A stretch of 64,000 nucleotides of DNA from Cucumis sativus. Taxonomy: Eukaryota; Streptophyta; Magnoliopsida; Cucurbitales; Cucurbitaceae. Of the stretch, positions 61,904 to 64,000 are shown one piece after another. Location of the stretch: contig NC_026659.2 in NCBI RefSeq assembly GCF_000004075.3, positions 6,200,001 through 6,264,000 of the forward strand, read 5' to 3'. The notes beneath the pieces were generated by a model. That model searched no databases. It was given only the letters and a program-made list of their open reading frames with translations, and was not told where the DNA came from. The stretch's first letter is position 1, and every line of letters starts with the position of its first letter. Position numbers and translations under genes: made by a program.

Positions 61904-64000
61904 ACTATTTCGTTCCAAAATTTCTAATAATTTATAAATTGAAATAGATTAGTTCCAAAGCCTTTCAAATATTTTAAATGATAGAAGCACTTTAAGTATT
62001 TTATTTATTTATAAATTAATTAATTATCTAACATAATAAAATGCTTTTACCTTTTCTTTCTTTTTGTAAAAAATGAAAAAGAAAAAAAACGTTAGGATAG
62101 ATTCCTTCTAAAATACTTGAAGGGTGAATGTCTATACCTTAAAAAACTCACGATTCTAACTCTTATAAACTCAACTCTATTGTATTTGTTTAATACGAGG
62201 AATCTAAGGGTTTTTTACCCATTAATTGTTTGAGATTTCACTAATGAAATTTTGATATGTTAATATATTACTAGGGTTGATGACAATGACGATGACGATT
62301 ACTAACATTATTAGTTGTACTCCTGATCTACTGAATTCTTTATTTTTGTTTGTTAAAATAACTTTAAAAAATGTGTCAAAATAGATTCTTTAGGTCGATT
62401 TGATGAGAAATAGATTTATCAACTTTGAAAGATCAAATGAGTATTTCAATTTTTAATTTTGTATTTAATAGATCACTTACAACTTTTAACCTTAAACTTA
62501 CACATTTTACTTATAATAGATCTATAAATTGTAAAAAAAAAAAAATGATGAATTGACCAATGACATATTAGTCAGTAAAATAAAAATTTCCACTGCCTAT
62601 CCAACAATTATTAAGTACTAAAACCTATAAATAATGTCTAAACTCTAATTTCAACAAATTTAAAAGTAGTTTTTTTAACAAGATAGACTAAAAAATTTAA
62701 TTAGATAGCGATTAAAGTGCCAAAAATGAGCTTAGTTTAGTAGTATTGGCGTGTTACTTTGTCCTTAGAGAGTAAGGACAATGATCGATCAAAGTTGGTT
62801 TTTCGAATATATCACAACTAAACCAACTACGACCAGTTTAGTAAATGTTCAATGTTCAAACCAACCTCAATTGTCGAGAAATAAAAGCCAACTAGTCCGT
62901 TTTTTTCTCTAAAATATTTATGTAAATTTTTCGACTTAGATTTTTTCCAAATCGACACAAACCAGCCAACTCATTTTTTCAATCTACTATGTTTATCCAT
63001 ATTAGAGGGCACCACGACGGAAGTTTAATCACTTGCCCCACAATTGTTATATTTAGAAAATTGTCAAAGTAATCTAGAAAATTTGTCTAGTGTTAAAAGA
63101 AAGCATAGTATTATTTGTTTTTAAGATGTAAGAAAATTTGATTGATATTTCAACAATTTTATGAATTCATCATAATGTTTGCATATCTTTAAAATATAAA
63201 AGATAATTGATAAAAGTTAATATCATTTGATATTTCATGTTTTGGGAAGACTAGACATTTGGTAATTTCTCCTCCAACCATATTAAAAGATCCCATTGAA
63301 GTAGCTAGTCCGTCCGTGCATATTGTCTATACATCTAGTCGATACTCCATTTGTATAAAGCTTATTTCTATTTGATTGCATTTGATATTTATACTTTTTC
63401 TTTTTCTTCTATCATTAATCTTTTCATAATTATAACTTTTTCTTTATGCTCTTTTTCTTTTATAGAGTTCATCTATTAACTTATATTTTCAATTTTGGGA
63501 AAAAAAAAACCTATACATTAAAATGAATATTTTAAAAATATTTTTATCTTAGCATTTCCATAAAACTGAGAACATAAATCCAAAGGTAAGTATCAATTTT
63601 GAGTTTAGTTTTACATTTTTATCAACTTTTTATCCCCTCTTAAAATTGAATACAAATTTCAAGTTTAATCAACAGATCTGTTGGTTGTTAATAGAAAATA
63701 TAACTGTATTTTAAATAGGATAAATCTAATTGGAATTTTTTTAAATGATTTCAAAAATTACAACAAAAATGGCAAAAGGATTAACAAACTCTCAATCCTT
63801 TCTGTCATACTGATAAAATTGAAGCACTTGCCTTTTGTGATAAAACATCAAGCAAAAGCCAAAATTTGATTGGAGTCTAAATCTTTGAATGAAAGAGGAG
63901 TGTGAAACAAATGGAAGCTCCAGATGAGGTTAAAACAAAACTTGAAATTAGCACGAAAAACGAGTGATTCCTGCCTACATGTAATAAAACGTGGACTCAG
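61904..64000. other. Intergenic end of the window
   Basis: AT-rich, without a credible gene. It contains a relative of the hAT-like insertion at about 62765-63000. The 62-codon frame at 63681-63869 has no support. 63840-64000 is less AT-rich and may lead to something beyond the window. Confidence 0.5.
62765..63000. repeat. Diverged relative of the hAT-like insertion, inverted
   Basis: Reading the minus strand, 'gtagattgaaaaaatgagtt', 'ggtttgaacatt', 'atttactaaac' and 'gatcgatcattgtcc' follow one another as in the insertion at 31099-31357 ('gtagatcgaaaaattgagcc', 'ggtttgaacatttactaaat'). Ends and target duplications are no longer clear. Confidence 0.45.

Noticed and set aside
1-64000. CRISPR arrays, bacterial operons or riboswitches
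   Set aside because: No regularly spaced short repeats with unique spacers, no operon structure; the DNA is clearly a plant nuclear genome.

Overview
The window is nuclear DNA of a flowering plant. It is very AT-rich between genes, most genes are split by GT-AG introns, the families are plant-specific (BAHD acyltransferase, Ole e 1/PAC cell-wall protein, QUASIMODO-type methyltransferase), and Ty1/copia, Ty3/gypsy, LINE, hAT and Mutator debris fills the gaps. The gypsy gag style and several short dispersed repeats look like those I know from Cucurbitaceae (Cucumis), but that is an impression and not a proof.

Layout. 1-4.8 kb: gene-poor, AT-rich. 4797-6122 (+): intronless BAHD acyltransferase. 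7.9-9.6 kb (-): decayed copia pol. 9976-12820 (-): four-exon ELL-associated factor (EAF) gene. 13.5-13.8 kb: copy A of an LTR-like repeat. 16298-16798 (-): small secreted Ole e 1/PAC-domain protein. 17065-18589: non-autonomous Mutator-like element with about 550-bp inverted arms and a perfect 9-bp target duplication. 19265-23192 (-): nine-exon LRR receptor-like pseudokinase. 24-30 kb: mostly featureless. 30-31.6 kb (-): decayed copia pol interrupted by a 259-bp hAT-like insertion. 35932-36675 (-): glutaredoxin-like protein with four C-terminal CxxC pairs and no CPYC. 37.7-38.5 kb (+): LINE fragment. 42061-47667 (-): 20-exon meiotic cohesin kleisin REC8/SYN1. 49.6-51.9 kb (+): decayed gypsy LTR and gag. 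53108-56273 (-): eight-exon PMT23-type methyltransferase. 57.1-60.3 kb (+): decayed copia element cut off inside its reverse transcriptase. 60.3-61.6 kb: AT-rich LTR-like block with an internal tandem repeat. 61822-61903 (-): tRNA-Ser(CGA). 62-64 kb: intergenic, with a diverged relative of the hAT-like insertion.

For the four multi-exon genes I assigned every splice site by hand. In each, all exon phases join without a stop and the total is divisible by three: EAF 336 aa, pseudokinase 680 aa, REC8 616 aa, PMT 590 aa. The genes do not form a pathway. They are an ordinary chromosomal neighbourhood. The order BAHD - LRR pseudokinase - PMT23 recalls Arabidopsis chromosome 2 around At2g40230, At2g40270 and At2g40280, which suggests conserved microsynteny. 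The most unusual structure is the foldback Mutator-like element between the Ole e 1-type gene and the pseudokinase gene.
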